Below are positions 18,053 through 26,237 of a stretch of DNA of 36,446 bases, piece by piece; position 1 is the stretch's first letter, and each line of letters opens with the position of its first letter. Location of the stretch: positions 1 to 36,446 of the forward strand of contig USSA01000008.1 in NCBI GenBank assembly GCA_900557255.1, given 5' to 3'. The notes beneath the pieces are model-generated. The model was not told where the DNA came from and ran no database searches. It was given only the letters and a program-made list of their open reading frames with translations. This DNA is from an uncultured Prevotella sp. (GTDB lineage: Bacteria > Bacteroidota > Bacteroidia > Bacteroidales > Bacteroidaceae). The position numbers were made by a program, and so were the translations under genes.

Positions 18053-20059
18053 TTACAAAGTTCCGTATTCATCAGAGTAGCGCAACATCTGGTCAACATA
18101 GCTCTCCTCGTAATCCAATACCACGTCTGTAATTTCGCCTTCTTCATCCATCTCCAGCGTCATCTTCGGATTGATGAATCCCTTGTATGGAGCGAGATTC
18201 AGTTTTTTGTATCTTGCCAGTATCTCGCGATGCAATTCCGGATCAATATTCACGGCATACTTCTCAACCAACAGGCGGGCAGCCTCGAAATCCCCCTCAC
18301 TCTTAATGCGCTGAATTTCAGCAAGCAACTCACCGAAGAGATGGCGGAGCTTGGCATAATCATTAATCTTCACATAAGTCTTCGTCGTAATGATATTGCC
18401 CTCACTGTCCTTCAAAGCATCCTCGGCAGAAGCATAGTTCATATCCATCTTCACCAGTTCCACAGCACCCTCGGCATGTTCCATCACCCACCAGGCTATC
18501 AGCGCACGGTTGCGCATGTGGGCTTCCTCTATCTTGTCGCCTTCCTTGATGCGGATGGTCTGGGTGAGCAGACCGTTCATCAGATAACCGTAATACTGAG
18601 CCTTGTATGTCTCATCATTCGGTGTCAGACCCAGTTCTACCAATTTATGATCAGCTACATAATAGAGTCCGAAAAGATCGGCTCTCGCCTCTTCTATCGT
18701 ACTGCCATACGCCTTCAGTGCATCAGGGTCGGTACCAGGCAAGAGCTGCCCGCTACCATGTCCCAGACACTCATGCAGGTCGGTATGCAGATCATCGGTA
18801 ATATCTTCGTACTGATTCATCAGACTGATGGTATCCTCGTCGATAACGAATTCATCGCGGAAACCATTGCCTTGAGCAGCCTTGTTATATGCCTCGGTCA
18901 GGTTACCGATGGTCACACTCTTAGAACCATATTCCTGACGGATCCAGTTGGCATTCGGAAGATTGATGCCGATGGCAGAAGCTGGATACTCTTCGCCACC
19001 CAACATCGCAGCACAGATGACATTGGCTGTAACACCCTTCACCTCCGGCTTGCGGAAACGTGGGTCTACAGGTGAATGGTCCTCAAACCACTGGGCATTC
19101 TGACTGATGGTCTGGGTGCGCTTCGTTGCTTCAAGATCCTTGTATTCTACGATGCCTTCCCAAGTACCTTTCAGTCCGAGCGGATCGCCATACACTTCGA
19201 TAAATCCGTTGATGAAATCAATCATTCCCTCGTGCTGCTGCACCCAGGCAATGCTGTAACGGTCGAAATCCATCAGATCGCCTGTACGGTAATACTTCAC
19301 CAGGAGATCGATGAGATGTTTCTGTTCCTCATTTTCTGCATATTTCTGAGCACGGAGCAACCAGGAAACAATCTCCTTGATAGCTGCGCCATAGAGGCCG
19401 TCTTCTGTCCATTTCAGCTCCACCAGTTCACCATTACGCTTGGTCAGTTTAGAGTTCAGACCATACGAAGGTGCCTGTTCGTTGCCCTCTTCCTTCATCC
19501 TGGCATAGAAACGTTCTACTTCTGCCTGAGAAACATTCTCATAGAAATTGCAGGCTGAAGTCTGCACCAGATCCTCGCCATCCGTCTGATTCACGCGCTT
19601 AGGCATAACTTCCGGATTGAAGATGACAGGCACCAGAATGCCCAACAGATCTTCCTTGCTCTGTCCCTTGGAAAGAGGCAGATATTCATCGGCAATCGCC
19701 CCAACCATCTCATAGAAAGATTCCTCTGAAAATCCTGGCACAAACTTTTCACATCCATAGTGATGATGGATGCCGCTGGCAAACCAGACACGCTTCAGGT
19801 AAACTTCGAAAGCCTTGAAATCTTCGCTTTCCCGATTACCCTCGTAATGACGGTATACAGCCTCCAGAGTTTTACGGATACGCAGGTTGTATTTGCCCTG
19901 CTGGTCGAAGGTGATATCACGTCCCAAGAGGGTTGCCTTCGACAAGCAATAAATATAAATTTTCTGTGTGAGCGACAGGTTTTCGAAACCCTTCAGCTCA
20001 TAACGGAGCATCTGGATATCGGCAAATCGCTCTTGAGTGTTTACATTACATTTTGCCAT
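18053..20059 (-). CDS. Dipeptidyl-peptidase III (family M49)
   Basis: Zinc metallopeptidase, 668 aa, that removes dipeptides from the N-terminus of oligopeptides. The M49 zinc motif is HECLGH (429-434), with His429, His434 and catalytic Glu430; the third ligand is Glu457 in EEARAD (456-461). HECLGH rather than HELLGH is the variant I recall from Bacteroides enzymes. No signal peptide or lipobox is evident, which suggests a cytoplasmic location. The length fits bacterial DPP III. A well-spaced promoter precedes it, and the Nudix gene follows at 8 bases. Confidence 0.95.
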   Translation of the reverse strand: MAKCNVNTQERFADIQMLRYELKGFENLSLTQKIYIYCLSKATLLGRDITFDQQGKYNLRIRKTLEAVYRHYEGNRESEDFKAFEVYLKRVWFASGIHHHYGCEKFVPGFSEESFYEMVGAIADEYLPLSKGQSKEDLLGILVPVIFNPEVMPKRVNQTDGEDLVQTSACNFYENVSQAEVERFYARMKEEGNEQAPSYGLNSKLTKRNGELVELKWTEDGLYGAAIKEIVSWLLRAQKYAENEEQKHLIDLLVKYYRTGDLMDFDRYSIAWVQQHEGMIDFINGFIEVYGDPLGLKGTWEGIVEYKDLEATKRTQTISQNAQWFEDHSPVDPRFRKPEVKGVTANVICAAMLGGEEYPASAIGINLPNANWIRQEYGSKSVTIGNLTEAYNKAAQGNGFRDEFVIDEDTISLMNQYEDITDDLHTDLHECLGHGSGQLLPGTDPDALKAYGSTIEEARADLFGLYYVADHKLVELGLTPNDETYKAQYYGYLMNGLLTQTIRIKEGDKIEEAHMRNRALIAWWVMEHAEGAVELVKMDMNYASAEDALKDSEGNIITTKTYVKINDYAKLRHLFGELLAEIQRIKSEGDFEAARLLVEKYAVNIDPELHREILARYKKLNLAPYKGFINPKMTLEMDEEGEITDVVLDYEESYVDQMLRYSDEYGTL

Positions 20060-20079
20060 TTTTATCTGTTTTTACCATG

Positions 20080-20110
20080 CAAAAGTAACACATTTTTTTC
20101 ACATATCAAA
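20080..20110 (-). promoter_or_regulatory. Consensus Bacteroidota promoter for DPP III
   Basis: Minus-strand TTTG (20110-20107), a 19-base spacer and TACTTTTG (20087-20080) match the sigma-ABfr consensus TTTG-N19-TAnnTTTG. The -7 box is about 20 bases from the ATG. It is the best-formed promoter in the window. Confidence 0.75.
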
Positions 20111-20202
20111 CTTTTTCTCCTGTTTTTCGCTCTTTGCAAAGTTTTTTACTTGAAATATGCACTTTTTCTTGGAGAAAACTTTTATTTATGCAAATTATTC
20201 AT

Positions 20203-20210
20203 TACCTTTG
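20203..20210 (+). promoter_or_regulatory. -7 promoter element for recQ
   Basis: TACCTTTG fits TAnnTTTG and lies 56 bases upstream of the recQ ATG. At the -33 position there is TTTT in place of TTTG. The leader can form a short ATGCC/GGCAT hairpin (20232-20247). Confidence 0.55.
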
Positions 20211-20266
20211 CATGAAAAACAAAACAAAAACATGCCGGTAAAGGCATAAATCATAAAACGGCAATC

Positions 20267-22129
20267 ATGCAGATAAATGAGATATTAAAAAGCTATTTTG
20301 GATACGATTCCTTCCGCCCCAACCAGGAAGCGATTATCAGAGAGGTAATGCAGGGACACGACTGTCTGGTTCTCATGCCGACTGGTGGTGGAAAGAGTCT
20401 GTGCTACCAGGTTCCCGCATTAGCGATGGAAGGTACCGCAGTGGTCATTTCACCGCTCATCAGTCTGATGCACGACCAAGTGGAGGCGCTCAAGGCAAAC
20501 GGTATCCCGGCAGAAGCACTGAACAGCGGAAACGACACGACCGATGAACTCATCATCCGCCGCCGATGCGAGAAGGGAGAACTGAAACTCCTTTATGTTT
20601 CGCCCGAAAAACTCATCAGCGAGATATCTTATTTATTCAGCAACATCAAGATTTCGCTCTTTGCCGTTGACGAGGCCCACTGCATCAGCCAGTGGGGACA
20701 CGATTTCCGTCCGGAGTATTCGCAGCTAGGCATGCTGCACGAGAATTTCCGCAATGTCCCGGTGATGGCGCTCACAGCCACAGCCGACAAGATAACGCGC
20801 GAAGATATCATACGCCAGCTTCATCTCAATGGGCAGACGTTCGTAAGCAGTTTCGACCGCCCCAACCTCTCCCTCACCGTAAGACAGGAGAGCACCAAAA
20901 AGGCAAAGCTCCAATACATCACCCGCTTCATCAGTAATCATCCGGAAGAAGCGGGCATCATCTACTGTCTCTCACGCAAGAACACCGAAATGGTAGCTCA
21001 GGAACTTATCGATCTGGGTATCAATGCCGCAGCCTATCACGCCGGAATGACTGCCCAAATCAGAGCATCAGTACAGGAGCGGTTCAAGATGGACCAGATT
21101 CAGGTGGTATGTGCTACCATCGCTTTCGGAATGGGCATCGACAAGAGTAATGTGCGCTGGGTAATCCACTATAATATGCCTAAAAGCATCGAGAGTTTCT
21201 ATCAGGAAATAGGTAGAGCCGGAAGAGATGGAGCACCATCAGATACCGTACTGTTCTATTCGATGGCCGACATCATCACCCTCCGTTCTTTCTGTGAAGA
21301 AAGCGGACAGCGTGATGTGAACATGGAGAAACTGCGCCGCATGGAGGAATATGCCGAATCGAGAGTATGCCGACGACGCATTCTGCTGAATTATTTTGGC
21401 GAGACATCATCCTGCAACTGCGGCAACTGTGATGTCTGCAAGAATCCTCCACGCACCTTCGACGGCACCATCAGAGCCCAGAAAGCCCTGAGTGCCGTGG
21501 TCCGTTCGGGTGAGCATATTGCAGTAGGTACCTGCATCGAGATTCTGAGAGGCATGCATTCTTCTGCAGTTGTGAAAAACAAATACAACGAGATGAAAAC
21601 CTTCGGTGTGGGCAGGGATACAACATCTAAGGACTGGAATGCTTATCTGCTGCAGATGCTGCAGATGGGATTTTTCGAGATTGCCTACAACAACCACAAC
21701 TACATGAAGGTTACCGATTTAGGCTGGAAGGTACTGAAGGGAGAACATCATGTTTCACTGGCTTATATCGAAGAAGATGATAAAGCCACCCGCCCAAAGA
21801 AAACGGTACGCAACAGGAAGGGCGCCATCGCCCAGCCGGGAAATCTCATTCCTGAGGTGCATGCCGAACGTGTCATCTTCCAGGAAGACTCGAAAGGCGT
21901 GGAAGACAAAGGGCTCTTTGAACACCTCAGAAAGATACGCAAGAACCTTGCCGACGAACAGGGTTATCCTCCATATATCGTACTCAGCGACAAGAGTCTT
22001 CATGAACTCGCAAGAATGAAACCTACCACCAAGAATGCCATGAGCCTGATCAGTGGTATCGGAGAATTCAAGCTCAATAAATATGGCGATACCTTCATCA
22101 AGGCTATCAGGAAATATACAGGACTATAA
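20267..22129 (+). CDS. recQ: ATP-dependent DNA helicase RecQ
   Basis: 3'-5' superfamily 2 helicase, 620 aa, for recombination and replication-fork repair. Helicase motifs: motif 0 FRPNQ (16-20), Walker A MPTGGGKS with Lys43, motif [19 protein letters not shown] (about 135), motif [15 protein letters not shown] and GRAGRDG. The RecQ-C-terminal zinc site is visible as the CNCGNCDVC cluster with an upstream CRRR cysteine. A winged-helix region follows, and an HRDC-like domain ends the protein (about 545-620, [13 protein letters not shown] onward). All domains are present, so it should be functional. It faces the PF09820 protein gene tail to tail across a 51-base gap with no clear terminator. Confidence 0.97.
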   Translation: MQINEILKSYFGYDSFRPNQEAIIREVMQGHDCLVLMPTGGGKSLCYQVPALAMEGTAVVISPLISLMHDQVEALKANGIPAEALNSGNDTTDELIIRRRCEKGELKLLYVSPEKLISEISYLFSNIKISLFAVDEAHCISQWGHDFRPEYSQLGMLHENFRNVPVMALTATADKITREDIIRQLHLNGQTFVSSFDRPNLSLTVRQESTKKAKLQYITRFISNHPEEAGIIYCLSRKNTEMVAQELIDLGINAAAYHAGMTAQIRASVQERFKMDQIQVVCATIAFGMGIDKSNVRWVIHYNMPKSIESFYQEIGRAGRDGAPSDTVLFYSMADIITLRSFCEESGQRDVNMEKLRRMEEYAESRVCRRRILLNYFGETSSCNCGNCDVCKNPPRTFDGTIRAQKALSAVVRSGEHIAVGTCIEILRGMHSSAVVKNKYNEMKTFGVGRDTTSKDWNAYLLQMLQMGFFEIAYNNHNYMKVTDLGWKVLKGEHHVSLAYIEEDDKATRPKKTVRNRKGAIAQPGNLIPEVHAERVIFQEDSKGVEDKGLFEHLRKIRKNLADEQGYPPYIVLSDKSLHELARMKPTTKNAMSLISGIGEFKLNKYGDTFIKAIRKYTGL

Positions 22130-22180
22130 CAGAAATTTTCTGCATTTTCAGCTTGTCTTGCCTCAAGATACAATTCTGTC

Positions 22181-23746
22181 TTAAGATACAATCTTCCATT
22201 CCAGGCTGTTCACCTCGTCCTTCACAGAAAAGTTCAAGCCAATCTTCACCACCTTCTTGCCACTCATCTTGAAGGCGTCGGCATAGTGCTTTGCGTCTAT
22301 CTGGGCGAGAGCCTCCTCGGCACTCTTGTTGAACTTCAGTTCCATCACGTAGATGGTATCATCCGTCTCCATCATAATATCGATTCTGCCCTTCGCAGTA
22401 TGAGGTTCCACTAGGATGCTATAGTTGGTAAGCAGGGCAAACATGATGTAGAGCGTCTGCTGCCAATGCCCCTCGTAGTGGGTGTTGTCGCAGTAAGGCA
22501 CAGTCTCCAGAAAGTCGTTCAGCAGGCAGAAGGCTGCATCCATATCCCCCTTCTTCACCAATACCGACATCTTGGCGATGGTCGTGTTAGCCTTCGCCGA
22601 CTTGTCCATCAGATAATGAGGCAAGAGACTACCATATAGCCCCACCCTTATCTCCTGGTTAGGCAATGCCAACTGATACAACTTTGTCGGTTTGTCATAT
22701 CCCTTGATGGTGACATATCCACTCTGATAGAGCAAAGGTACGATGGTGGTCATCGTTTCTGTGGGGGCATCAAAGTCCTTCTTGCCCACCTCTATGGCCT
22801 CGCCAAGGTCTGCAGGCAAAAAATCATACTTTCTCATCATGTTGATTAGATAAGTAGGAGTGCCCGAGCCAAACCAGTAATCATCCATTCTGCCATCGGC
22901 AAAGCAATTGAGCAGACTGTAAGGATTGAAGACATCAGGAGATGGCCAAGTGAAGTGATAACCATCATAATGGTCTTTCAGCTCCTGGATGGTCTCCTCC
23001 CTGCTCAGTTCCAGATGCCCGGCAAGAGCGTTGATGTCATCGCTCATCTGGGTCAACATTTCCTCCTTGGTGATGCCGCAGATGCCGGCGTAAGGCTCAT
23101 CCATGCTCACATTCTTGATGTTGTTCAGCTCGCTGAAGATGCTGAGCTGCGAGAACTTCGTGATACCCGTAAGGAACACGAAACGGAGCAATGGCTCGCA
23201 ATCTTTCAAGGGACTGTAGAAATTGCGCATCGTATTGCGCAAGACATCGAGTTTTTCCTTCTCATGCGCCACATCCAGCAGCGGAGCGTCATATTCATCG
23301 ATGAGCACCACAGCCTGCTTGCCAGTCTTTGCAGTAACTGTTCTTATCAAGTTGAGCAAACGAACGTTTGGGGCTGGAGAATTATAATCCACTCCAAACC
23401 TATCCTCATTTTCCTTCAATATATATAAGAGGTATTGATCCAGCTGTTCCTTCTCCATATGTTTGCCTCCAGCAAGGCTGAAGTGCAGCACAGGATATTC
23501 ATTCCACTCTTTCTCCAGCTCCTCAATGGCAAGCCCCTTGAACAGTTCCTTCTTGCCTTCGAAATAACTCTTGAAGGTGGAAACCAGCAGCGACTTGCCG
23601 AAACGGCGTGGGCGACTCAAGAAGAAATACTTTCCATCAGTATGTGTCATACGATAGATGTATTCCGTCTTGTCGATATAGAGGTTGTCCAACTTGCGGA
23701 TTTCCTCAAATGTCTGAATTCCTATAGGATATAATTTTCTTGCCAT
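22181..23746 (-). CDS. PF09820-type ATPase fused to a PD-(D/E)XK nuclease domain
   Basis: A 521-aa protein of the AAA-ATPase-like (PF09820) plus PD-(D/E)XK (DUF1703) family, which is highly expanded in Bacteroidota. It begins YPIGIQTFEEIRKLDNLYID, has a Walker A-like SRPRRFGKS at about 44-52, and Walker B VVLIDEYDAPLL at about 145. The C-terminal nuclease-like motif is RIDIMM with Asp, then VMELKFNKSAEEALAQI containing the E-L-K triad. The start chosen is the ATG at 23746; two codons upstream there is an in-frame TTG. It is monocistronic. The biological role of the family is not settled; links to mobile elements or defence have been suggested. All motifs are intact. Confidence 0.88.
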   Translation of the reverse strand: MARKLYPIGIQTFEEIRKLDNLYIDKTEYIYRMTHTDGKYFFLSRPRRFGKSLLVSTFKSYFEGKKELFKGLAIEELEKEWNEYPVLHFSLAGGKHMEKEQLDQYLLYILKENEDRFGVDYNSPAPNVRLLNLIRTVTAKTGKQAVVLIDEYDAPLLDVAHEKEKLDVLRNTMRNFYSPLKDCEPLLRFVFLTGITKFSQLSIFSELNNIKNVSMDEPYAGICGITKEEMLTQMSDDINALAGHLELSREETIQELKDHYDGYHFTWPSPDVFNPYSLLNCFADGRMDDYWFGSGTPTYLINMMRKYDFLPADLGEAIEVGKKDFDAPTETMTTIVPLLYQSGYVTIKGYDKPTKLYQLALPNQEIRVGLYGSLLPHYLMDKSAKANTTIAKMSVLVKKGDMDAAFCLLNDFLETVPYCDNTHYEGHWQQTLYIMFALLTNYSILVEPHTAKGRIDIMMETDDTIYVMELKFNKSAEEALAQIDAKHYADAFKMSGKKVVKIGLNFSVKDEVNSLEWKIVS

Positions 23747-23770
23747 AATCAAACGCTATCTAATGAATTG

Positions 23771-23778
23771 CAAATATA
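23771..23778 (-). promoter_or_regulatory. -7 promoter element for the PF09820 protein gene
   Basis: Minus-strand TATATTTG fits TAnnTTTG, about 24 bases upstream of the ATG at 23746. No -33 box at the right spacing was found. Confidence 0.45.
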
Positions 23779-23830
23779 CATCAATTCTCCCAAACAACCA
23801 AGCATTTCTACGATTTTAACAAAAAAACAA

Positions 23831-23868
23831 TCCCGGCCCAGAGATTCCATAGAATCTCCGATCCGGGA
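23831..23868 (-). terminator. Hairpin terminator after the three-gene ATPase cassette
   Basis: GAGATTC (23841-23847) pairs with GAATCTC (23852-23858); after mismatches the stem continues as TCCCGG/CCGGGA. On the minus strand it is followed by a run of seven Ts. It is almost the same sequence as the terminator at 26148-26189. Confidence 0.82.
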
Positions 23869-23899
23869 ATATCTTGTATTTATATATATAGAGAGAGGA

Positions 23900-24127
23900 T
23901 TAAAGTTCATCTAAATTAAAAACTGGATAATCCTCTGCGTAAATACTAAAACTTAAAAGATCATCATCTGTCATTTCCTGCTTATGAGACTTCAGTTTCT
24001 CCCATACTTCTGAGATGAGACTAGCTATCAGAGTTGCCTCTTCTGCTATGTAACAATACTTATAATAAGCTTTTCCCCACCATTGAAGACTTTTATAAAT
24101 CTGTTGCCAAGATTTATTCTCCAACAT
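23900..24127 (-). CDS. Small helical protein, third gene of the ATPase cassette
   Basis: A 75-aa protein that I do not recognise. It is acidic, rich in aromatic residues near the start (WQQIYKSLQWWGKAYYKYCY) and predicted to be mostly helical, without membrane segment, signal peptide or metal motif. Its ATG overlaps the end of the preceding gene by 14 bases (24114-24127), which suggests translational coupling, and the terminator follows 31 bases after its stop. The tight overlap is the main reason to accept it as real. It could be a structural subunit, an inhibitor or an antitoxin-like partner of the two upstream proteins; the sequence does not decide. Confidence 0.72.
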   Translation of the reverse strand: MLENKSWQQIYKSLQWWGKAYYKYCYIAEEATLIASLISEVWEKLKSHKQEMTDDDLLSFSIYAEDYPVFNLDEL

Positions 24128-24692
24128 CTATCTTTGCAAAGTCAGCCTTGCCTTTTACAAAATCGTTGATTGACTGATAAGGCAAATCTTCTGGAGCGAG
24201 ATAGGCCTTGCAAAACATCTTGGGACTCATTACCACCCACTCCTTTTTTGAGACATTGGAATACCTCTTAGAGAACATCCAACGAATCGCTTGTTGATAC
24301 AGCAATTCATTAAAAACAAATATTGCCTTGTCAGAAACTAGACAAACAGCAGGATTCAACAGTTCAAGAGTATGCGATACTTTACGATTCAAGCTAGCAG
24401 TCTCTAGTCCATCAGTCGATTTATACCCCAACCTCAACTCAACCATTAGCAACTTACCGGTAGTCTTACGGTTATTTTCGTAATCAGCGATGCCTATTAC
24501 CGCATCCATTGTAGCTTGCTTTTGCCCGCCACAAATCATTGTCTCATAGGTATCCATGTCCAAACATTCTATTCGCTCGTCAAAAAAATTATCTTTATAA
24601 TCCCTTTTACAAACGTCACTTAGTAGCGCCCCAGCTTTTTCATAAATGGGGTGCGACTCTACACACCCATTATCAAAGATCTGTATCGCCAT
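24114..24692 (-). CDS. Unrecognised protein with a PD-(D/E)XK-like layout
   Basis: A 192-aa soluble protein with no family I can name. Residues 60-90 read like the core of a restriction-type nuclease: a strand with Asp63 (TMDAVIGIAD), then a strand LLMVELRLGY with Glu85 and Arg87 in an E-x-R arrangement, then a helix (97-112), a strand (AVCLVSDKAIFVF) and another helix. This order matches the PD-(D/E)XK fold with Arg in place of Lys, so a diverged nuclease is an inference. Its start overlaps the upstream ATPase gene by 20 bases and its end overlaps the 75-aa gene by 14, so all three are probably made together. Confidence 0.75.
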   Translation of the reverse strand: MAIQIFDNGCVESHPIYEKAGALLSDVCKRDYKDNFFDERIECLDMDTYETMICGGQKQATMDAVIGIADYENNRKTTGKLLMVELRLGYKSTDGLETASLNRKVSHTLELLNPAVCLVSDKAIFVFNELLYQQAIRWMFSKRYSNVSKKEWVVMSPKMFCKAYLAPEDLPYQSINDFVKGKADFAKIDVGE

Positions 24693-26004
24693 ATTGCTGA
24701 ATCCTTTCCAATGCTATATTGAACGAATTGAAGATAGGCTCGATGTCACTGCCGAGAGGCTTAAAAGCATATTGAAACCCATCATCATCCACACTCTGAG
24801 CTAAATAGAAGTTTGTTTCAGCCAAGATTTCTTCCTTTTTGGCTATTGCCTTGATGGCAGCGACAAAGTCAGGATTATGACTCGCTAAGACTATTTTTAC
24901 TCCCAACGATTTACGGATAAGAATCAATAATCTAGCAAAGACAACAACCCACTGAGGGTGCAAATGAACTTCCGGCTCATCTATCATAAGAACCGTCTTG
25001 TCATCCAAATGACCATTTTTTATCAACTGGAAAAGATAGGCAAACGACTTCATACCAGTAGCGATTTTATCCAAAGGAAGCAACAGCTTGCCATCCTTGC
25101 GCTCATAATACATTTCTTTATTGCCCAACAAACTGTCAGAAACATTAATTTTTCCATTTAGGATTTCTGATATGCGATACAGCAAACGTATGTTTTGCTT
25201 ATCATGACAACCATTTTCCTCTAGCATCAATTTTCTTAATCTTTGCCAAAATACATTCTTTAGGAAGTCATCCAAGCCGAAAGCCATTGGAGTGTCTATG
25301 TAAATCGCTTTGTCCAGATTAAAGAGAGACCCTATTCTCCCATCAGAGATAATGTTGACCCCTTCCTCTTGCAAGGCGATATTAAAGGGAACCATTTCAT
25401 CTTCATATAGATATGCATGAAGAAAAGACAAGACATCTGTCAAGGAGCGATCCTCACTTTTATACAATACCTCTTGCTGCATTTTATCTACCTGTAGGCT
25501 TATCAACTCTGCAAAAGCTTGAGCATTTCTAGCCTTTTCCTCACCATCCAAATTCTGATTCAAGAAATTGAGAACTCTGTCTTTTCGTTGTTCTTGAACA
25601 TTCTCGGCATTCAAGAATTTATCCAGTTGTAAGGCAAATTCACCTATAAACAAATGTAGCTTAACCGTGTATTCGCCTATTGAGTCTAATGAGAAATTAT
25701 CATCGAGTTTTAAATCGTCAACAGATTGCAAAATATTCTGTCCATTGTTAATGCCTCTATGTAGTTCCCACATTTCCCTGATGGCACGACTGATATTTTG
25801 CAGCAATGAATTTATTTCTGTTTTATATCCTTTAACCAGATAGGAGTCAAAGTCCGTAGCAATATCTATCATATAATACAACCATCTAGATATAGTACTC
25901 TTACCACAGCCATTTGGTCCTGCCAGCACGGTGATACCATCTATCAGAATATCAGCCTCCTTGATAGCATGATAGCTACATATAGAAAAACGATACTTGC
26001 TCAT
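24673..26004 (-). CDS. SMC/OLD-like ABC ATPase of a putative defence cassette
   Basis: A 443-aa AAA_15/AAA_21-type ATPase related to RecF, SMC and OLD heads. Walker A is GPNGCGKST (29-37); a long helical insertion (about 50-300) separates it from a signature-like ATGMKSF (315-321), Walker B VLMIDEPEVHLHP with Asp342-Glu343, and the switch His376 in LASHNPDF. No Toprim domain is attached, so it is not a classical OLD nuclease. ATPases of this type pair with nuclease effectors in Septu, PARIS and related systems; here the partner is the overlapping 192-aa protein. It has its own -7 element and is AT-rich compared with the housekeeping genes. Cellular target unknown. Confidence 0.85.
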   Translation of the reverse strand: MSKYRFSICSYHAIKEADILIDGITVLAGPNGCGKSTISRWLYYMIDIATDFDSYLVKGYKTEINSLLQNISRAIREMWELHRGINNGQNILQSVDDLKLDDNFSLDSIGEYTVKLHLFIGEFALQLDKFLNAENVQEQRKDRVLNFLNQNLDGEEKARNAQAFAELISLQVDKMQQEVLYKSEDRSLTDVLSFLHAYLYEDEMVPFNIALQEEGVNIISDGRIGSLFNLDKAIYIDTPMAFGLDDFLKNVFWQRLRKLMLEENGCHDKQNIRLLYRISEILNGKINVSDSLLGNKEMYYERKDGKLLLPLDKIATGMKSFAYLFQLIKNGHLDDKTVLMIDEPEVHLHPQWVVVFARLLILIRKSLGVKIVLASHNPDFVAAIKAIAKKEEILAETNFYLAQSVDDDGFQYAFKPLGSDIEPIFNSFNIALERIQQYGDTDL

Positions 26005-26031
26005 TTATTCAATCATTTATAATTATTTTCG

Positions 26032-26039
26032 CAAAGGTA
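26032..26039 (-). promoter_or_regulatory. -7 promoter element for the ATPase cassette
   Basis: Minus-strand TACCTTTG fits TAnnTTTG, 27 bases upstream of the ATPase ATG. No TTTG is found at the -33 position. Confidence 0.5.
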
Positions 26040-26147
26040 CAACTATTATATGAAAACACCTAAGATTTCATAGTTTTTAACACGAAAAGCCATCACACTT
26101 TCCCCCATGCAGCCACGCCCCCATCCACCACCTTCACAAACGCAAAA

Positions 26148-26189
26148 ATCCCGACCCAGAGATTCCTTTTTGAATCTCCGAGCCGGGAT
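26148..26189 (-). terminator. Hairpin terminator of the polysaccharide operon
   Basis: GAGATTC (26159-26165) pairs with GAATCTC (26172-26178), continuing with mismatches to ATCCCG/CGGGAT. On the minus strand the hairpin is followed by TTTTTG. It lies about 50 bases past the dehydratase stop and is a near copy of the hairpin at 23831-23868. Confidence 0.83.
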
Positions 26190-26237
26190 CTCTTATTCCT
26201 ATCTACCCAGCTTATCTTTCAGAAGACTGGTATTCCA

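Noticed and set aside
20232..20263. Possible regulatory hairpin in the recQ leader (ATGCC/GGCAT, alternative TGCCG/CGGCA)
   Set aside because: Stems of five pairs with large or AT-rich loops are likely by chance; not listed as a separate feature.
22165..22192. Direct repeat AAGATACAAT twice between recQ and the PF09820 gene
   Set aside because: Only 10 bases, partly inside the 3' end of a coding sequence; no sign of an att site or insertion.
23900..24127. Calling the 75-aa protein an antitoxin
   Set aside because: It is encoded last rather than first and has no DNA-binding or known antitoxin motif; only its small size would suggest this.
24673..26004. Calling the ATPase a classical OLD nuclease (Gabija GajA or similar)
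   Set aside because: No Toprim domain follows the ATPase domain; the protein ends about 65 residues after the switch histidine.
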